From: JBPCNH01 sp051001455
Lineage (GTDB): Bacteria; Actinomycetota; CADDZG01; WHSQ01
Reading direction: 5' to 3'
DNA: 64,000 nt
Assembly: GCA_051001455.1 (NCBI GenBank)
Contig: JBPCNH010000003.1
Coordinates: 1-64,000 of the forward strand
Each line of letters begins with the position of its first letter. Within the stretch, counting starts at the first letter, position 1. The notes beneath the pieces are model-generated. The model made no database searches and was not told the DNA's origin. It worked only from the letters and a program-made list of their open reading frames with translations. The translations under genes and the position numbers were made by a program. Of this stretch, positions 1 to 9,029 are shown in pieces.

Positions 1-373
1 CGCCCGGCACGAATTGCCCGTCGCGTCTCGCCTCGCCGATCACCCGATCGTTCGTATCGAGCGCTATGAGAAAATCAAGACTCCGGGCGCCGGAGAGGCG
101 AGCTTGCAAGAAATCATCGAGCCGTCCGGAACTGCCCTCCTCGAGCAACTCGGCGAATCGTGTCACGCCCATCGCAGCACGGACACGGGAATCGAGCGCC
201 TCCACACGGTCGTTGTAGAGGGCTACGGTTGCATCGAGGGCGGGGCCCAGGGCCAAAACGGAACGCCGATCGATCTCGCCCACGACGACACGCTGAACGA
301 CGAACCCTGCCGCCGCCAGCGGCAGGATGACGATCAGGACGAAGAATAGGGTTAGCCGCCGCTGAAGAGACAT
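1..373 (-). CDS. Membrane sensor protein, N-terminal fragment (cut by window edge)
   Basis: Reading the minus strand from an ATG at 373 gives an open frame of 124 codons that runs off the left edge. It starts MSLQRRLTLFFVLIVIL, a positive N-terminus followed by one hydrophobic segment (about residues 8-30), then a soluble, mostly helical region rich in charged residues. This layout is typical of the extracytoplasmic input domain of sensor kinases, diguanylate cyclases or SpoIIE-type phosphatases. The output domain lies outside the window, so the class cannot be told. It is divergent from the fmdB-like gene at 492, and the 118 bp between them should hold both promoters. Confidence 0.7.
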   Translation of the reverse strand, partial: MSLQRRLTLFFVLIVILPLAAAGFVVQRVVVGEIDRRSVLALGPALDATVALYNDRVEALDSRVRAAMGVTRFAELLEEGSSGRLDDFLQARLSGARSLDFLIALDTNDRVIGEARRDGQFVPG

Positions 374-491
374 TGAATAAAGAACTCCCTTTGCCCGGAT
401 ATTCGGCCTTTTCCTGCCTGCACTTTACCGGGCGGACCTCGTTCGGCGATGGTGTCGCCCACCCCGGAAGCTCAATGAGAGGATTCAGCGC

Positions 492-812
492 ATGCCCATC
501 TATGAATATGCCTGCACGGCCTGCGGCGAACGGACAGAAGCCAAACAGAGCTTCGACGACGCTCCCCTCGAGATATGCGAAGCCTGCGGCGGGAGATTGA
601 GGAAGCTTTACTCCCCGGTAGGGATCGTGTTCAAAGGCTCAGGTTTCTATTCGACGGATGCGAAGAAAAGTACCGGCGCCTCGTCCGCAAGCTCGACTGA
701 GAAGAAAAAGGCAGAGGGCGGGGACAAGAAGACCTCTACGACCGAGACAAAAACTTCGAAGACCGAAGCGAAGTCGGAGAGTGGCTCGAGCGGGAAGGAC
801 AAGGCGAGTTGA
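492..812 (+). CDS. FmdB-type zinc ribbon protein
   Basis: A 106-residue protein that begins MPIYEYACTACG and has two CxxC pairs (residues 9-12 and about 31-34), the signature of the FmdB/CxxC_CXXC_SSSS zinc ribbon family. The ribbon is followed by the usual GIVFKGSGFYSTD segment and a low-complexity tail rich in Ser, Thr, Lys and Glu. The family takes its name from a putative regulator in a formamidase operon, but for most members the role is unknown. The stop codon shares one base with the ATG of the methylthioadenosine phosphorylase gene, so the two are probably translationally coupled. The ribbon is clear; the function is not. Confidence 0.9.
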   Translation: MPIYEYACTACGERTEAKQSFDDAPLEICEACGGRLRKLYSPVGIVFKGSGFYSTDAKKSTGASSASSTEKKKAEGGDKKTSTTETKTSKTEAKSESGSSGKDKAS

Positions 813-1612
813 TGGCGGATCGAGCGACGATCGGGATATTTGGAGGCTCGGGGTTCTATTCATTCCTGGATGACATCAGAGAGGTGACGGTTCAGACGCC
901 ACACGGCGCGCCGTCGGCACCGTTGGCCCTCGGAAAGGTAGAGGGTGTCGACGTCGCCTTCCTCCCCCGGCACGGACAACACCACCAGTTCCCACCTCAA
1001 GCGATCAACTACCGCGCCAACCTATGGGCGATGAAAGAGCTCGGGGTCCGGCGCATCATCGGTCCCTGTGCCGCAGGGTCCTTGCGCAAGGATGTGAAGC
1101 CTGGAGATTTCGTTGTCAGCGATCAACTCGTGGATCGCACTTCGGGTCGTAACGACACCTTCTACGACGGTCCGGTGACAACCCATATCTCGTATGCCGA
1201 CCCGTACTGCCCTGAGATGCGCGAGATCGCGATCAAGACCGCGCGCGACGAGGGCATCAGCGTGCACGAGAAAGGTACCGTCGTCACGATCCAAGGACCG
1301 CGGTTCTCTACCCGTGCGGAATCACGGTGGTACCAGGACGCCGGCTGGGAAGTCATCAACATGACTCAGTATCCCGAGGCGTACCTCGCTCGGGAACTCG
1401 AGATCTGCTACGTCAACATCGCTCTGATCACCGATTACGACGTGGGCGTCGCCGGCGAATCCGACGCCGTGAGTCATGAAGAAGTCGTACGCGTCTTCAC
1501 GGAGAACAACGACAAACTTCGCAGCTTGCTGTTCTCACTGATCCCTCGGGTACCCGAAAGCAGAAGCTGTCCGTGCGCTACCGCATTGGAAGGCGCTCGC
1601 TTCGAGCCATAG
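812..1612 (+). CDS. mtnP: S-methyl-5'-thioadenosine phosphorylase
   Basis: This 266-residue cytosolic enzyme splits methylthioadenosine with phosphate into adenine and 5-methylthioribose-1-phosphate, the first step of methionine salvage and of clearing the polyamine-synthesis by-product. Family motifs are plain: GGSGFY near the N-terminus, RHGQHH, NYRANLWA, GPCAAGSLR, IQGPRFSTRAES, and NMTQYPEAYLARE followed by ITDYDVG, where the two Asp residues favour a 6-amino purine over a 6-oxo purine. The ATG at 812 is preferred to the in-frame TTG at 809 because it overlaps the fmdB stop directly. No other methionine-salvage genes are nearby. The C-terminal 15 residues (RSCPCATALEGARFEP) look poorly conserved. 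Confidence 0.92.
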   Translation: MADRATIGIFGGSGFYSFLDDIREVTVQTPHGAPSAPLALGKVEGVDVAFLPRHGQHHQFPPQAINYRANLWAMKELGVRRIIGPCAAGSLRKDVKPGDFVVSDQLVDRTSGRNDTFYDGPVTTHISYADPYCPEMREIAIKTARDEGISVHEKGTVVTIQGPRFSTRAESRWYQDAGWEVINMTQYPEAYLARELEICYVNIALITDYDVGVAGESDAVSHEEVVRVFTENNDKLRSLLFSLIPRVPESRSCPCATALEGARFEP

Positions 1613-1614
1613 CT

Positions 1615-1668
1615 CCCAAATCTTCAAATCCCCCTACCGTCGCGGTGGATAGATTTGAAGATTTGGGG
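1615..1668. repeat. Palindromic repeat, copy A (likely bidirectional terminator)
   Basis: Two perfect 16-base arms (1615-1630 and 1652-1667) flank a 21-base centre that contains a smaller ACCG/CGGT pairing. It sits between the convergent mtnP and the exported-protein gene at 1681, where a bidirectional terminator would be expected. A closely related element of the same length lies at 59411-59462. Confidence 0.7.
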
Positions 1669-1680
1669 CTGGTGCAGGTT

Positions 1681-2391
1681 CTACTTCGTGTACTTGAACT
1701 TGGTTTTGAAGACCGCGATCTCGGGCGAGTCCTGACTGAAGATCTCGGCAACGATCACTTTCTTTCCAGGCTTCGGAGGGTTCGTCAGAACACCGACGCC
1801 CGACTCCGACTGACCGTTGATGGTGAGGTCGACCGTCAGTGGGTTACATGTGTTGTCGCTGGGCGTAGGAGCACCCTCGATGACCCAACCGGTCTGCGGG
1901 CTTCCCGAAACCAAGAGGCGGACCCGGTTCGCCGGCTCGATGTCGAGCAGCCATACCGCGTGGACCCCAGCATCTTCCTCTTCATCCGTACGAGCCTTCT
2001 CGTAGATCGTCGCAGGGATGGTGACCTCGGTACCGAGAGGGATCGCTCCTTCCGGACCGGGACGACAATCGAACCCGGCTCGGATGGCGACGGTGCCGGA
2101 GCCGATCTCTTCATCGCCGCTCAAATTGCCGGGGGTCCCAGCAGGTGCGGACCCGTTCTCGATCTCCTCATCGCCCGCAACGTTGAACCCCTTGGGCAGC
2201 GTCATCTTGAAGTTGCCGATCTCCTCGTCCTCCTCATCGAACTCGAGGTGGATGTCCAGGGTCGGGTTCTCATTGACTTTGGTGCTCGACGTCGTGAGCT
2301 CGAACGTGGGGGTGAAGTCGGCAAGGGCGGTCCCCGCAAGTACGAGGGACGCGACGGCCGTCGCCACCAAAACTTTCAGGGACTTCCTCAT
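1681..2391 (-). CDS. Exported acidic protein of unknown function
   Basis: A 236-residue protein with a clear Sec signal peptide (MRKSLKVLVATAVASLVLAG, cleavage likely after ALA at 22-24). The mature part is predicted beta-rich and acidic, and it contains three similar short blocks built around DEEIGN, DEEIEN and DEEIGS (about residues 55-95) plus two cysteines. The C-terminus is basic (KTKFKYTK). There is no lipobox, sortase motif or C-terminal membrane segment, so it is probably secreted or loosely bound to the wall. A good ribosome binding site (GGAGGATC) precedes the ATG. I recognise no family; the beta-sandwich suggestion rests only on the alternating hydrophobic pattern. Confidence 0.8.
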   Translation of the reverse strand: MRKSLKVLVATAVASLVLAGTALADFTPTFELTTSSTKVNENPTLDIHLEFDEEDEEIGNFKMTLPKGFNVAGDEEIENGSAPAGTPGNLSGDEEIGSGTVAIRAGFDCRPGPEGAIPLGTEVTIPATIYEKARTDEEEDAGVHAVWLLDIEPANRVRLLVSGSPQTGWVIEGAPTPSDNTCNPLTVDLTINGQSESGVGVLTNPPKPGKKVIVAEIFSQDSPEIAVFKTKFKYTK

Positions 2392-2702
2392 CTGATCCTC
2401 CTGGACTAGAACGATGCGTGGAGCATTTCTCGATAAGCAGTGGATTCGCCCCCTACCCGGAGATTCCTGCGTTCCCTACGCTCCGGTGCCCTGGCCGGGA
2501 GGGGCTGGTTCCATGCCCCTGCGGCACATACAACTGAGCCCCCCGCCGGGGAAGCACTCGTTCTACGATCCTCCCACCCACCCAAGAACCTTTACCAGGG
2601 CTACTCGGCAACCCACTAGAGCGGAGATCTCTTTATCCGTGGCTGGGGGGCCGGCCCCGGAAGACGGTACCCCCATGGCCCCGAGACGCGGCAGCGCACG
2701 CG
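2392..2702. other. Intergenic region between divergent genes
   Basis: About 310 bp separate two divergent genes. The region is C-rich and carries short inverted repeats such as GGGGGGCCGGCCCC near 2645-2660. I found no riboswitch core, tRNA or small ORF with a ribosome binding site. It should hold the promoter of the minus-strand gene at 2391; the uppP promoter is listed separately. Confidence 0.5.
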
Positions 2703-2708
2703 TATAGT
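2703..2708 (+). promoter_or_regulatory. -10 box TATAGT of uppP, leaderless arrangement
   Basis: TATAGT lies 8 bases before the GTG at 2717, with no Shine-Dalgarno between. This spacing puts the transcription start at or next to the GTG and argues for 2717 over the GTG at 2711. Confidence 0.55.
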
Positions 2709-2716
2709 CCGTGGCC

Positions 2717-3523
2717 GTGTCTATCGTCGAAGCCGTGGTCCTCGGAGCCGTTCAAGGGTTGACCGAGTTCATCCCGATCTCCTCGTCGGGCCATCTAGTG
2801 ATCGTCCCGGAGCTCTTCGGATGGGAGCGGCCGGGTCTCTCCTTCGACGTGCTGCTCCACGCCGCTTCCCTGCTGGCGCTTCTCATCTATTTCTCCGGAG
2901 ACCTCCTGGATCTAGCGAGAGGGATCCGCCACGGAAGCCACGGCTCCAAGCGCCTCGTAGCTCTGCTGGCAGTGGGCACCGTGCCGGCGGGTCTGGCGGG
3001 GCTGCTCCTAGCGGACTTCTTCGAGGACCAGTTCGAAGATGCCAAAGCTGCGGCCCTCCAACTATTGATCACCGCGGCGGTCCTGGTCGTAGCCGAGTGG
3101 GTCTCGCAGCGGCGGGACGCAGCGGCTGCTCGCGAGGGCAAGCCGCTCAGAGGGACGGACGATCTCGGGCTGCATGAGGCGGGGGCCATAGGAGTCGCCC
3201 AGGCGCTGGCGATCTTCCCAGGCATATCGAGGTCGGGATCCACCATCGGAACGGGTCTCGCCCTGGGTTTGAGCCGGGACGACGCAGCACGCTTCGCTTT
3301 CCTACTCGCCATCCCCGCTCTGGCGGGAGCGGCGGTCGTCAAGATCCCGGACCTGGGAGCAACCTCGCTAACCCTAGGAGCGGGTATCGCCGGATTCATC
3401 TCGTCGGCGGTGGCTTCATACGCGGCGATCACCGGTCTGATCCGCTATCTCAAATCCAACACGCTGTACCCATTCGCGGTCTATTGCGTGATAGCAAGCA
3501 TCATCTTCACGATCCTCCTGTAG
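2717..3523 (+). CDS. uppP: Undecaprenyl-diphosphatase
   Basis: An integral membrane enzyme (268 residues, about 8 hydrophobic segments) that removes a phosphate from undecaprenyl pyrophosphate. It recycles the lipid carrier for peptidoglycan and wall polymers and can confer bacitracin tolerance. Both active-site signatures are intact: QGLTEFIPISSSGHL at the N-terminus and FPGISRSGSTIGTGL in the second half. The GTG at 2717 gives the canonical beginning MSIVEAVVLGAVQGLTEF and has a -10 box 8 bases upstream. The gene stands alone, with a 160-bp gap before the next gene. Confidence 0.95.
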   Translation: MSIVEAVVLGAVQGLTEFIPISSSGHLVIVPELFGWERPGLSFDVLLHAASLLALLIYFSGDLLDLARGIRHGSHGSKRLVALLAVGTVPAGLAGLLLADFFEDQFEDAKAAALQLLITAAVLVVAEWVSQRRDAAAAREGKPLRGTDDLGLHEAGAIGVAQALAIFPGISRSGSTIGTGLALGLSRDDAARFAFLLAIPALAGAAVVKIPDLGATSLTLGAGIAGFISSAVASYAAITGLIRYLKSNTLYPFAVYCVIASIIFTILL

Positions 3524-3684
3524 TCCCCGGGGCGGTGGCCGACGAGGCGGGCGGGCCTTCTTGCGCTGCAGGGCATAAAGGGCAGAACGGCTGCGCCGGT
3601 ACCGGCAGAAAGCAGCCCTCCTACAGGGATAGTGCGCTTGTGCCCGACGCCCCGGCCGGTTATCTTTGAGAGAAGAGATCGCGC

Positions 3685-4035
3685 ATGTCCGGCGGTCGAG
3701 CTCTCACCTCTCAAGCGACCAAGGAGCCACTTCTGAACGCCCCGTCGGACTACACCGCACAGCACGAAGAACGACTCGCGCAGATCCACGAAAGACTCGT
3801 AGAAGCCCGGCGCGAGCTTGACGCACTGATCGGTGACGCATACCTCCGACCACGGGCGTCGATAGTCCCGGTCCACTTCCTCGATCTCGCTTCCGCGGTC
3901 GAGAAACTGCGTTGGGCCGAGAAAGAGTGGCGCGAACTAGATCAGGAGCTGGCGGCAACACGCGGCCGCCAGGAGCAGTTTCCCGCCGAAGAGTTAGCGA
4001 AGCTGCGCGAGCCGGCTGAATCTAGCGCCCGCTGA
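3685..4035 (+). CDS. Small coiled-coil protein, unknown function
   Basis: A 116-residue soluble protein dominated by charged helices with heptad-like spacing (about residues 25-50 and 70-115, e.g. HEERLAQIHERLVEARREL and EKLRWAEKEWRELDQEL), so coiled-coil formation is likely. There is no signal peptide or membrane segment. A purine-rich stretch (GAGAGAAGAGA) lies just ahead of the ATG. It is convergent with the SDR gene that ends at 4044, only 8 bp away. No family is recognised. Codon use matches its neighbours, and the overlapping minus-strand frame lacks recognisable features, so I regard this strand as coding. Confidence 0.65.
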   Translation: MSGGRALTSQATKEPLLNAPSDYTAQHEERLAQIHERLVEARRELDALIGDAYLRPRASIVPVHFLDLASAVEKLRWAEKEWRELDQELAATRGRQEQFPAEELAKLREPAESSAR

Positions 4036-4043
4036 TCCGCTCC

Positions 4044-4811
4044 TTACTTAGCTTTCATCCGCAAGGCCCCGTCCAGCCGGATGACTTCCCCGTTAAGCAT
4101 CGGGTTCTCCACGATCTGACGCACCAGCAGTCCGTACTCCTTAGGGTCACCGAGCCTGTGCGGATGAGGGATGTCGACTGCGAGCCCTTGCCGGGCTTCT
4201 TCGGGCAGGCCGGCGAGCATGGGTGTGTCGAACGTTCCCGGTGCGATCGTCATGCAGCGGATCTGCCTCTTTGCGAGGTCCCGCGCGATCGGAAGGGTCA
4301 TCCCAACGACGCCACCCTTGGAGGCGGCGTAGGCAGCCTGACCGATCTGACCGTCGAAGGCTGCGATGCTCGCCGTATTGATGATCACTCCGCGCTCCTC
4401 TTCATCAGGCTCCTGCTTCGCGATCTGAGCGGCGGCGAGCCGCAGGACATTGAACGTACCGATCAGGTTCACCCTGACGACGAATTCGAAGCGCTCGAGA
4501 TCGATCGCGCCACCGTCCCTGGTCAATACACGACCGGGGAAACCCACGCCAGCGCAATTGACGACTACGTGTAGTCCGCCGAATTCCTTTACGGCAAGGT
4601 CGACGGCGGCCTGTACCTCAATCTCGTTCGTGACGTCGGCAGGTGCGAAGCGAACGTTGTCGCCGAGCTCCTTCGCAACGGTCTCGCCGTCGGAAGAGGC
4701 TAGATCGACGATCACGACCGAGGCACCGGCTCGCATCAACTCATGGGCAGTAGCAAGACCCAGACCGGAGGCACCCCCAGTGATCAGAGCCACTTTTCCC
4801 GAGATGTTCAA
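4044..4811 (-). CDS. Short-chain dehydrogenase, 3-hydroxyacyl-CoA dehydrogenase type 2-like
   Basis: A 255-residue NAD-binding Rossmann enzyme with TGGASGLG (residues 11-18), DVTN, NCAGVG, catalytic Ser (NTASIAAF) and YAASKGG. The later part, [16 protein letters not shown] followed by [13 protein letters not shown] and ending LDGALRM, is the pattern of the type-2 3-hydroxyacyl-CoA dehydrogenase (HSD10) group, which oxidises hydroxyacyl-CoA or hydroxysteroid substrates. The ATG overlaps the stop of the upstream ABC transporter gene by 4 bp, so it is the last gene of a four-gene minus-strand operon. The exact substrate cannot be read from sequence. Confidence 0.88.
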   Translation of the reverse strand: MNISGKVALITGGASGLGLATAHELMRAGASVVIVDLASSDGETVAKELGDNVRFAPADVTNEIEVQAAVDLAVKEFGGLHVVVNCAGVGFPGRVLTRDGGAIDLERFEFVVRVNLIGTFNVLRLAAAQIAKQEPDEEERGVIINTASIAAFDGQIGQAAYAASKGGVVGMTLPIARDLAKRQIRCMTIAPGTFDTPMLAGLPEEARQGLAVDIPHPHRLGDPKEYGLLVRQIVENPMLNGEVIRLDGALRMKAK

Positions 4812-6733
4812 GAAACCTCCTCTGCGACGACCTCACCGGTGGCTAAAACGAAACCATCTTCGCATCTCGTTTCGACCTCGCCGTCCGCGAACTGCTCGTG
4901 ATAGAGCCCGGCATAAGCTCCGTCCCGAGCTATGAGTTCCTGATGAGATCCCTGCTCCAGCACACGTCCCTTGTCGATATAGAGGATCGTGTCGGCGGCC
5001 AGGATCGTGGATAACCGGTGCGCGATCGCGATCGTCGTACGTCCCTCCATCAATGGTTCGAGAGCTTCTTGTACCAATCGCTCCGAGTGTGTATCGAGCG
5101 CGCTCGTCGCTTCATCCAGGATCAAGATACGAGGATCCTTCAAGATCACCCGCGCGATCGCCATGCGCTGCTTCTCTCCTCCGGACATCTTGTAGCCACG
5201 CTCTCCTACGACTACGTCGAGGCCCTCGGGGAGATCCGATATTCGCTCCCAGATGTGTGCGGCGCGGGCGGCCGCCTCGATCTCGACGTCGGTCGCGTCC
5301 GGCTTCCCATAGCGCAGGTTGTCCCGCACCGACGAATTGAAAAGGTATGTCTCCTGGGTAACGACGCCGATGATCTCTCCCAGAGACTCGAGCCGGATGT
5401 CCCTGACATCCATGCCGTCGATCCTCACGCTGCCCCGTTCAACGTCGTAGAGCCTCGGGATCAAGTACGTGAGCGTCGTCTTCCCGGCACCCGATGGCCC
5501 AACGAGCGCGACCAACTCCCCAGGACGAACCGTGACGTCGACGCCGCCGATGGTCCACAGCCGTCGTTCGGGATCGTCCTCGCCTTCAGGGGGAGTCCGG
5601 TCGTAGCGGAACCAGATGTCTTCGAGGACGATCTCGCCTCGCACCTCATTCGGCTTCAGCTCTATAGCGCCATCGCGGTTGACGATGTCCCGTTCGAGGT
5701 CGAGGTACTCGAAGATGCGGTCGAAGAGGGCAAGAGCAGATTGGATCTCGACATTGAGGTTCAGCAACTGGCCCATCGGGAAGAAGAGCCGGCTCTGCAG
5801 CGTCGTGAACGCGGCGATCGTGCCCACTAACTCGTTGGGGCTCTGATCGATAGACCCGCGGAACAACAACACGCCGCCGACGAGGTAAACGAAAGCAGGC
5901 ATTATCGAGAAGAAGATCTGCACGAGAGCGAAGAAACTCCTACCGACCATCGTCCGCTTGATCTCGAGTGCCGAGAGCTTCGAGTTCTCTTTCCGGAAGC
6001 GCCCGATCTCGTAGCCCTGGCGCCCGAACGACTTCGACAGCAAGATGCCGGAGACAGACAACGTCTCTTGCATATGGGCGGTCAGATCCGCCAAGGATTC
6101 CTGCGTCTGGCCCGAGACTTCGCGTCGAACCTTACCCACGCGACGGGACAAGAGAAGGAACAAAGGCAATATGCCGAGCGACATGAGCGTGAGCTGCCAA
6201 CTGAGGACAGCCATGGCGATAACGGTGGACAACACGGTCGCCACATTCGCCAGAGCGCTGGACGCAGTGTCTGTCAGCACACCCTGCACCCCGCCGACGT
6301 CGTTGGATAGGCGGGACTGAATCTCCCCGGTGCGGGTCGAAGAGAAGAAGCTCAGATGCATGTGCTGCAGATGCTCGTAGAGCGAGTTCCGGAGGTCCTG
6401 CATCACGTGCTGCCCGACATAGTTGTTCGTGTAGGTCTGCCAGAGACCGAGAAGCCCCGTGATGATCGGTGTCGCGACCATCACGCCCGCCACGATTAAC
6501 AGCAGACGAAGGCGTTCTGACTGCGGGGCGTCCCCCAGGATCACACTCTCGAAGAAGACCTTGATCAGTAGTGGGTTGATCAAGCCGAGTCCCGACACCA
6601 GCAGGATAAGGACTCCCACGAACAGCACCTGCGTCTTGTAAGGGCTGAACGTACGGGCGATGCGCCGCAGGGTTCCCGGGCGCGCCTTCCTTTCGGGGAC
6701 CTCCGCCGGGGTCAATCTGTGGGCTCTAGGCAC
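4808..6733 (-). CDS. ABC exporter, fused membrane and ATPase domains
   Basis: A 641-residue half-transporter. Residues about 25-340 form the type-1 exporter membrane domain (six hydrophobic segments), and residues about 370-610 the nucleotide-binding domain with Walker [10 protein letters not shown] (about 410), a Q-loop in [10 protein letters not shown], signature [14 protein letters not shown] (about 515), Walker [13 protein letters not shown] and the H-loop in IAHRLST. The group includes multidrug and lipid exporters, and it would act as a homodimer or with a partner that is not here. Translation starts at a GTG preceded by GGAGGT. A short acidic tail (VAEEVS) follows the ATPase domain. 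The substrate is unknown; the context with an IMPase-like protein and a methyltransferase does not settle it. Confidence 0.93.
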   Translation of the reverse strand: MPRAHRLTPAEVPERKARPGTLRRIARTFSPYKTQVLFVGVLILLVSGLGLINPLLIKVFFESVILGDAPQSERLRLLLIVAGVMVATPIITGLLGLWQTYTNNYVGQHVMQDLRNSLYEHLQHMHLSFFSSTRTGEIQSRLSNDVGGVQGVLTDTASSALANVATVLSTVIAMAVLSWQLTLMSLGILPLFLLLSRRVGKVRREVSGQTQESLADLTAHMQETLSVSGILLSKSFGRQGYEIGRFRKENSKLSALEIKRTMVGRSFFALVQIFFSIMPAFVYLVGGVLLFRGSIDQSPNELVGTIAAFTTLQSRLFFPMGQLLNLNVEIQSALALFDRIFEYLDLERDIVNRDGAIELKPNEVRGEIVLEDIWFRYDRTPPEGEDDPERRLWTIGGVDVTVRPGELVALVGPSGAGKTTLTYLIPRLYDVERGSVRIDGMDVRDIRLESLGEIIGVVTQETYLFNSSVRDNLRYGKPDATDVEIEAAARAAHIWERISDLPEGLDVVVGERGYKMSGGEKQRMAIARVILKDPRILILDEATSALDTHSERLVQEALEPLMEGRTTIAIAHRLSTILAADTILYIDKGRVLEQGSHQELIARDGAYAGLYHEQFADGEVETRCEDGFVLATGEVVAEEVS

Positions 6734-6837
6734 TGGCTACCTCCGCAGAAAGAGAACAAGCCAACCCGGTCCCCGATTCCCGGCCCCCATCCCTGCGAAG
6801 GGACATCTGTCGCGCCGTCCGGGCGATCGGGAAGGCG

Positions 6838-7485
6838 TCAGGAGATGCGGGTGGCGACTACGAGGCCATCCCTTAGAGGGATGATGAAAGAGCGGAAGCT
6901 CACATCCTCGGCGATCGCCCGGTTCGTGGCATCGATCGCTTCCGTCCAGCCCGGTCGCACGTCTTCTGTGTCCACTTTCCCGGTGACACGACCCGACCAC
7001 AACATGTTGTCGCAGATGAACAACCCGCCCACCCTGATGCGGGACCTCGCCCGTTCCCAAGCTTCCGGATAACCGTGCTTGTCGATGTCGCAATAGACGA
7101 TGTCGAATTCCCCGTCCGTCGAATCGAAAGCCTCGAAAGCGTCACCTACATGGAACGAAACGGGATCGGCCAAGTGGGCGCGCCGAAGGAAATCGAGAGC
7201 ACGATCCTTATTGGCGGGATCTCCGTCACTGAGATGAATCTCGCCGCCGGGTCCGGTCGCTCGCGAGAACCAGTATGCGGAGTAGCCGTATCCAGAGCCC
7301 ATCTCGAAGATCCGGCGCGCCGACAGCGTGCGCGCTAGGACCTCGAGAGCCTGGCCACACAAACGGTCCACGATCGGAAAGTCCTTCTCCCGAGCGAGGT
7401 CCTCCATCTCGAGGAGCACAGGTTCGTCATCACCGGCGGCAAGTTCCTTCAGGTAGTCCTCGATGACCGGGCTAATGATGTCCAT
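6838..7485 (-). CDS. SAM-dependent O-methyltransferase, catechol/caffeoyl-CoA type
   Basis: A 215-residue class I methyltransferase. The SAM-binding motif is FEMGSGYGYSAYWF, followed by an acidic residue at the end of strand 2 (HLSDGDP), FDIVYCDIDKHGYPEAW for the metal-binding or catalytic loop, and GGLFICDNMLWSG near the end. This is the layout of Methyltransf_3 (catechol and caffeoyl-CoA O-methyltransferases), normally divalent-metal dependent. The ATG at 7485 is preferred because TTAGGAGGATCGTTG immediately precedes it; the longer open frame upstream overlaps the IMPase-like gene. It overlaps that gene's end by 14 bp, which marks an operon. The acceptor molecule is unknown. Confidence 0.87.
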   Translation of the reverse strand: MDIISPVIEDYLKELAAGDDEPVLLEMEDLAREKDFPIVDRLCGQALEVLARTLSARRIFEMGSGYGYSAYWFSRATGPGGEIHLSDGDPANKDRALDFLRRAHLADPVSFHVGDAFEAFDSTDGEFDIVYCDIDKHGYPEAWERARSRIRVGGLFICDNMLWSGRVTGKVDTEDVRPGWTEAIDATNRAIAEDVSFRSFIIPLRDGLVVATRIS

Positions 7486-8269
7486 CAACGATCCTCCTAA
7501 GTTCGTCGTGCAGCTTTGGATTGGCGGCAACAACCCCGGTAGAAAGGCCCAACGGCGCTTCAAGCTCGGAAACGACGCCGCCTGCCTCCTCGATCATCAA
7601 TACTCCGGCCGCGCGATCCCACGGTTCCAACGGTGCTTCGTAGTACCCATCGAGGCGCCCACAAGCCAGATGAGCCAGATCAAGTGCTGCAGAGCCGGCG
7701 CGCCGGATGTCCCTCACCCGCGGCAGCAACCGCGCCACTATCGCCGCCTGCTGCTCGCGCGCGGCTCGGTCGTAAGAGAAACCGGTACCGACTAAAGCCG
7801 AGGAGATATCTGACCGGTCCGAAACGCTTATCGGCGCGCCGTCTAGGAACGCTCCATCCCCCCGAACCGCAGTGAAGGTTTCGCCGGAATTCGGATTGTG
7901 GATGACTCCGAGAAGAGCGCCCTCACGATCGTGCGCGGCCACGGACACGCACCACCACGGCAGCCCGAACAGATAGTTAACGGTCGCATCCAGTGGGTCC
8001 ACTATCCAGATGACCCCGCTCGTGGAGTGCTCGGATCCGCCTTCCTCCGACAGGATCCCGTCCTCCGGACGTTCGGAACGCAACATGTCGAGGATGAGTT
8101 CCTCCGAGGAACGATCGGCGTCACTGACGAGGTCGGTTGGCGTGGTCTTGCTGGATACACCGCGCATAGGTCCTCTGAACATCCCCAACAAGAGATCCCC
8201 GGCGGCATGCGCAGCATGCACCGCGAGATCGAGTCGCACTTTCGCTTCTATATAGGGCTTCTCCGGCAT
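7472..8269 (-). CDS. Inositol monophosphatase family phosphatase
   Basis: A 265-residue soluble Mg-dependent sugar phosphatase fold. Visible metal and phosphate ligands are EEGG (about residues 75-78), WIVDPLDATVNY (about 88-99) and PWDRAAGVLMIEEAGG (about 215-230). The usual DPxDGTTNF has become DPLDATVNY, so the Gly of the signature is Ala; the Asp ligands and the following Thr are kept, so activity is plausible. Members act on inositol phosphate, histidinol phosphate, fructose bisphosphate or PAP, and sequence alone does not choose between them. First gene of the minus-strand operon that continues with the methyltransferase, ABC exporter and SDR. A -10-like box lies 6 bases upstream of the ATG. 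Confidence 0.9.
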   Translation of the reverse strand: MPEKPYIEAKVRLDLAVHAAHAAGDLLLGMFRGPMRGVSSKTTPTDLVSDADRSSEELILDMLRSERPEDGILSEEGGSEHSTSGVIWIVDPLDATVNYLFGLPWWCVSVAAHDREGALLGVIHNPNSGETFTAVRGDGAFLDGAPISVSDRSDISSALVGTGFSYDRAAREQQAAIVARLLPRVRDIRRAGSAALDLAHLACGRLDGYYEAPLEPWDRAAGVLMIEEAGGVVSELEAPLGLSTGVVAANPKLHDELRRIVDGHH

Positions 8270-8275
8270 CCTGCC

Positions 8276-8281
8276 ACCCTA
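8276..8281 (-). promoter_or_regulatory. -10 box TAGGGT of the IMPase-methyltransferase-ABC operon
   Basis: On the minus strand TAGGGT ends 6 bases before the ATG at 8269. No ribosome binding site fits in that space, so a leaderless message is likely. Confidence 0.5.
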
Positions 8282-8363
8282 TTGATAAAGAGCCACCCGA
8301 TGATCAGTCGTGAAACCCTGACCCGGACGACGGCTGGAGGAAACAACTCTAGGAGCCGGCGCG

Positions 8364-9029
8364 TTGACGAAAGACATGACCTCTATGGGCTACCGACTGA
8401 GCTTCGGGCAGGGTATGCGACTGCTACTCGGCCTGTTCGGCTTCGCCCTGGGAGTGGTGATGACACTCAGGGCCTCGTTGGGCATCTCCCCGTGGGACGT
8501 ACTTCATGACGGCCTGGCGCTTCAGACACCATTGACGTTCGGAACGGCCGTGATCGTGGTCGGGCTGGTCTTATTGCTTCTGTCGTTGATGGCCGGCATC
8601 AAGCCTGGCCCCGGAACGATCGCGAACATGCTGCTGATCGGCGTCTTCGCGGACCTGTTGCTGGCAACCGGCGTTGGGGCCGGGCTCCACGACGGCGCCA
8701 TCGCGATCCGTTTGCCGCTTTTGCTCGCAGGAGTGGTGATCGTAGGACTGGGATCGGCCTTGTACATCGGTGCCGAGTTGGGCGCCGGTCCTCGCGACAG
8801 TCTCATGGTCGCGGTCGCCACACGCTTCAACATGCGAGTGGGCGTAGCGCGCGCGATCGTCGAAGGTTCGGCTCTGGTCGCGGGGATCCTCTTAGGGGGA
8901 CAGGTCGGCGTCGGTACGGTGATCTTCGCTGTAGCGATCGGGCCGTCGGTAGACGTTTCCTTCCGCCTCTTCGGCATGGATTCCTCCGGCCGCACCGTGA
9001 AGCAAAGCGCGGTTGAAGCGACCTACTAG
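8364..9029 (+). CDS. YczE/YyaS/YitT-type membrane protein
   Basis: A 221-residue integral membrane protein with about five hydrophobic segments. The opening, RLLLGLFGFALGVVMTLRASLGISPWDVLHDGL, and the later ELGAGPRDSLMVAVA block match the YczE family, in which paired GxSPWD and GAGPRDSL segments are characteristic. Function is poorly defined; YczE of Bacillus is linked to surfactin biosynthesis. The TTG at 8364 is the first start of the frame. ATG at 8376 is a good alternative and would remove only four residues (TTG-ACG-AAA-GAC). Its stop overlaps the convergent gene at 9026 by 4 bp. Confidence 0.82.
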   Translation: MTKDMTSMGYRLSFGQGMRLLLGLFGFALGVVMTLRASLGISPWDVLHDGLALQTPLTFGTAVIVVGLVLLLLSLMAGIKPGPGTIANMLLIGVFADLLLATGVGAGLHDGAIAIRLPLLLAGVVIVGLGSALYIGAELGAGPRDSLMVAVATRFNMRVGVARAIVEGSALVAGILLGGQVGVGTVIFAVAIGPSVDVSFRLFGMDSSGRTVKQSAVEATY

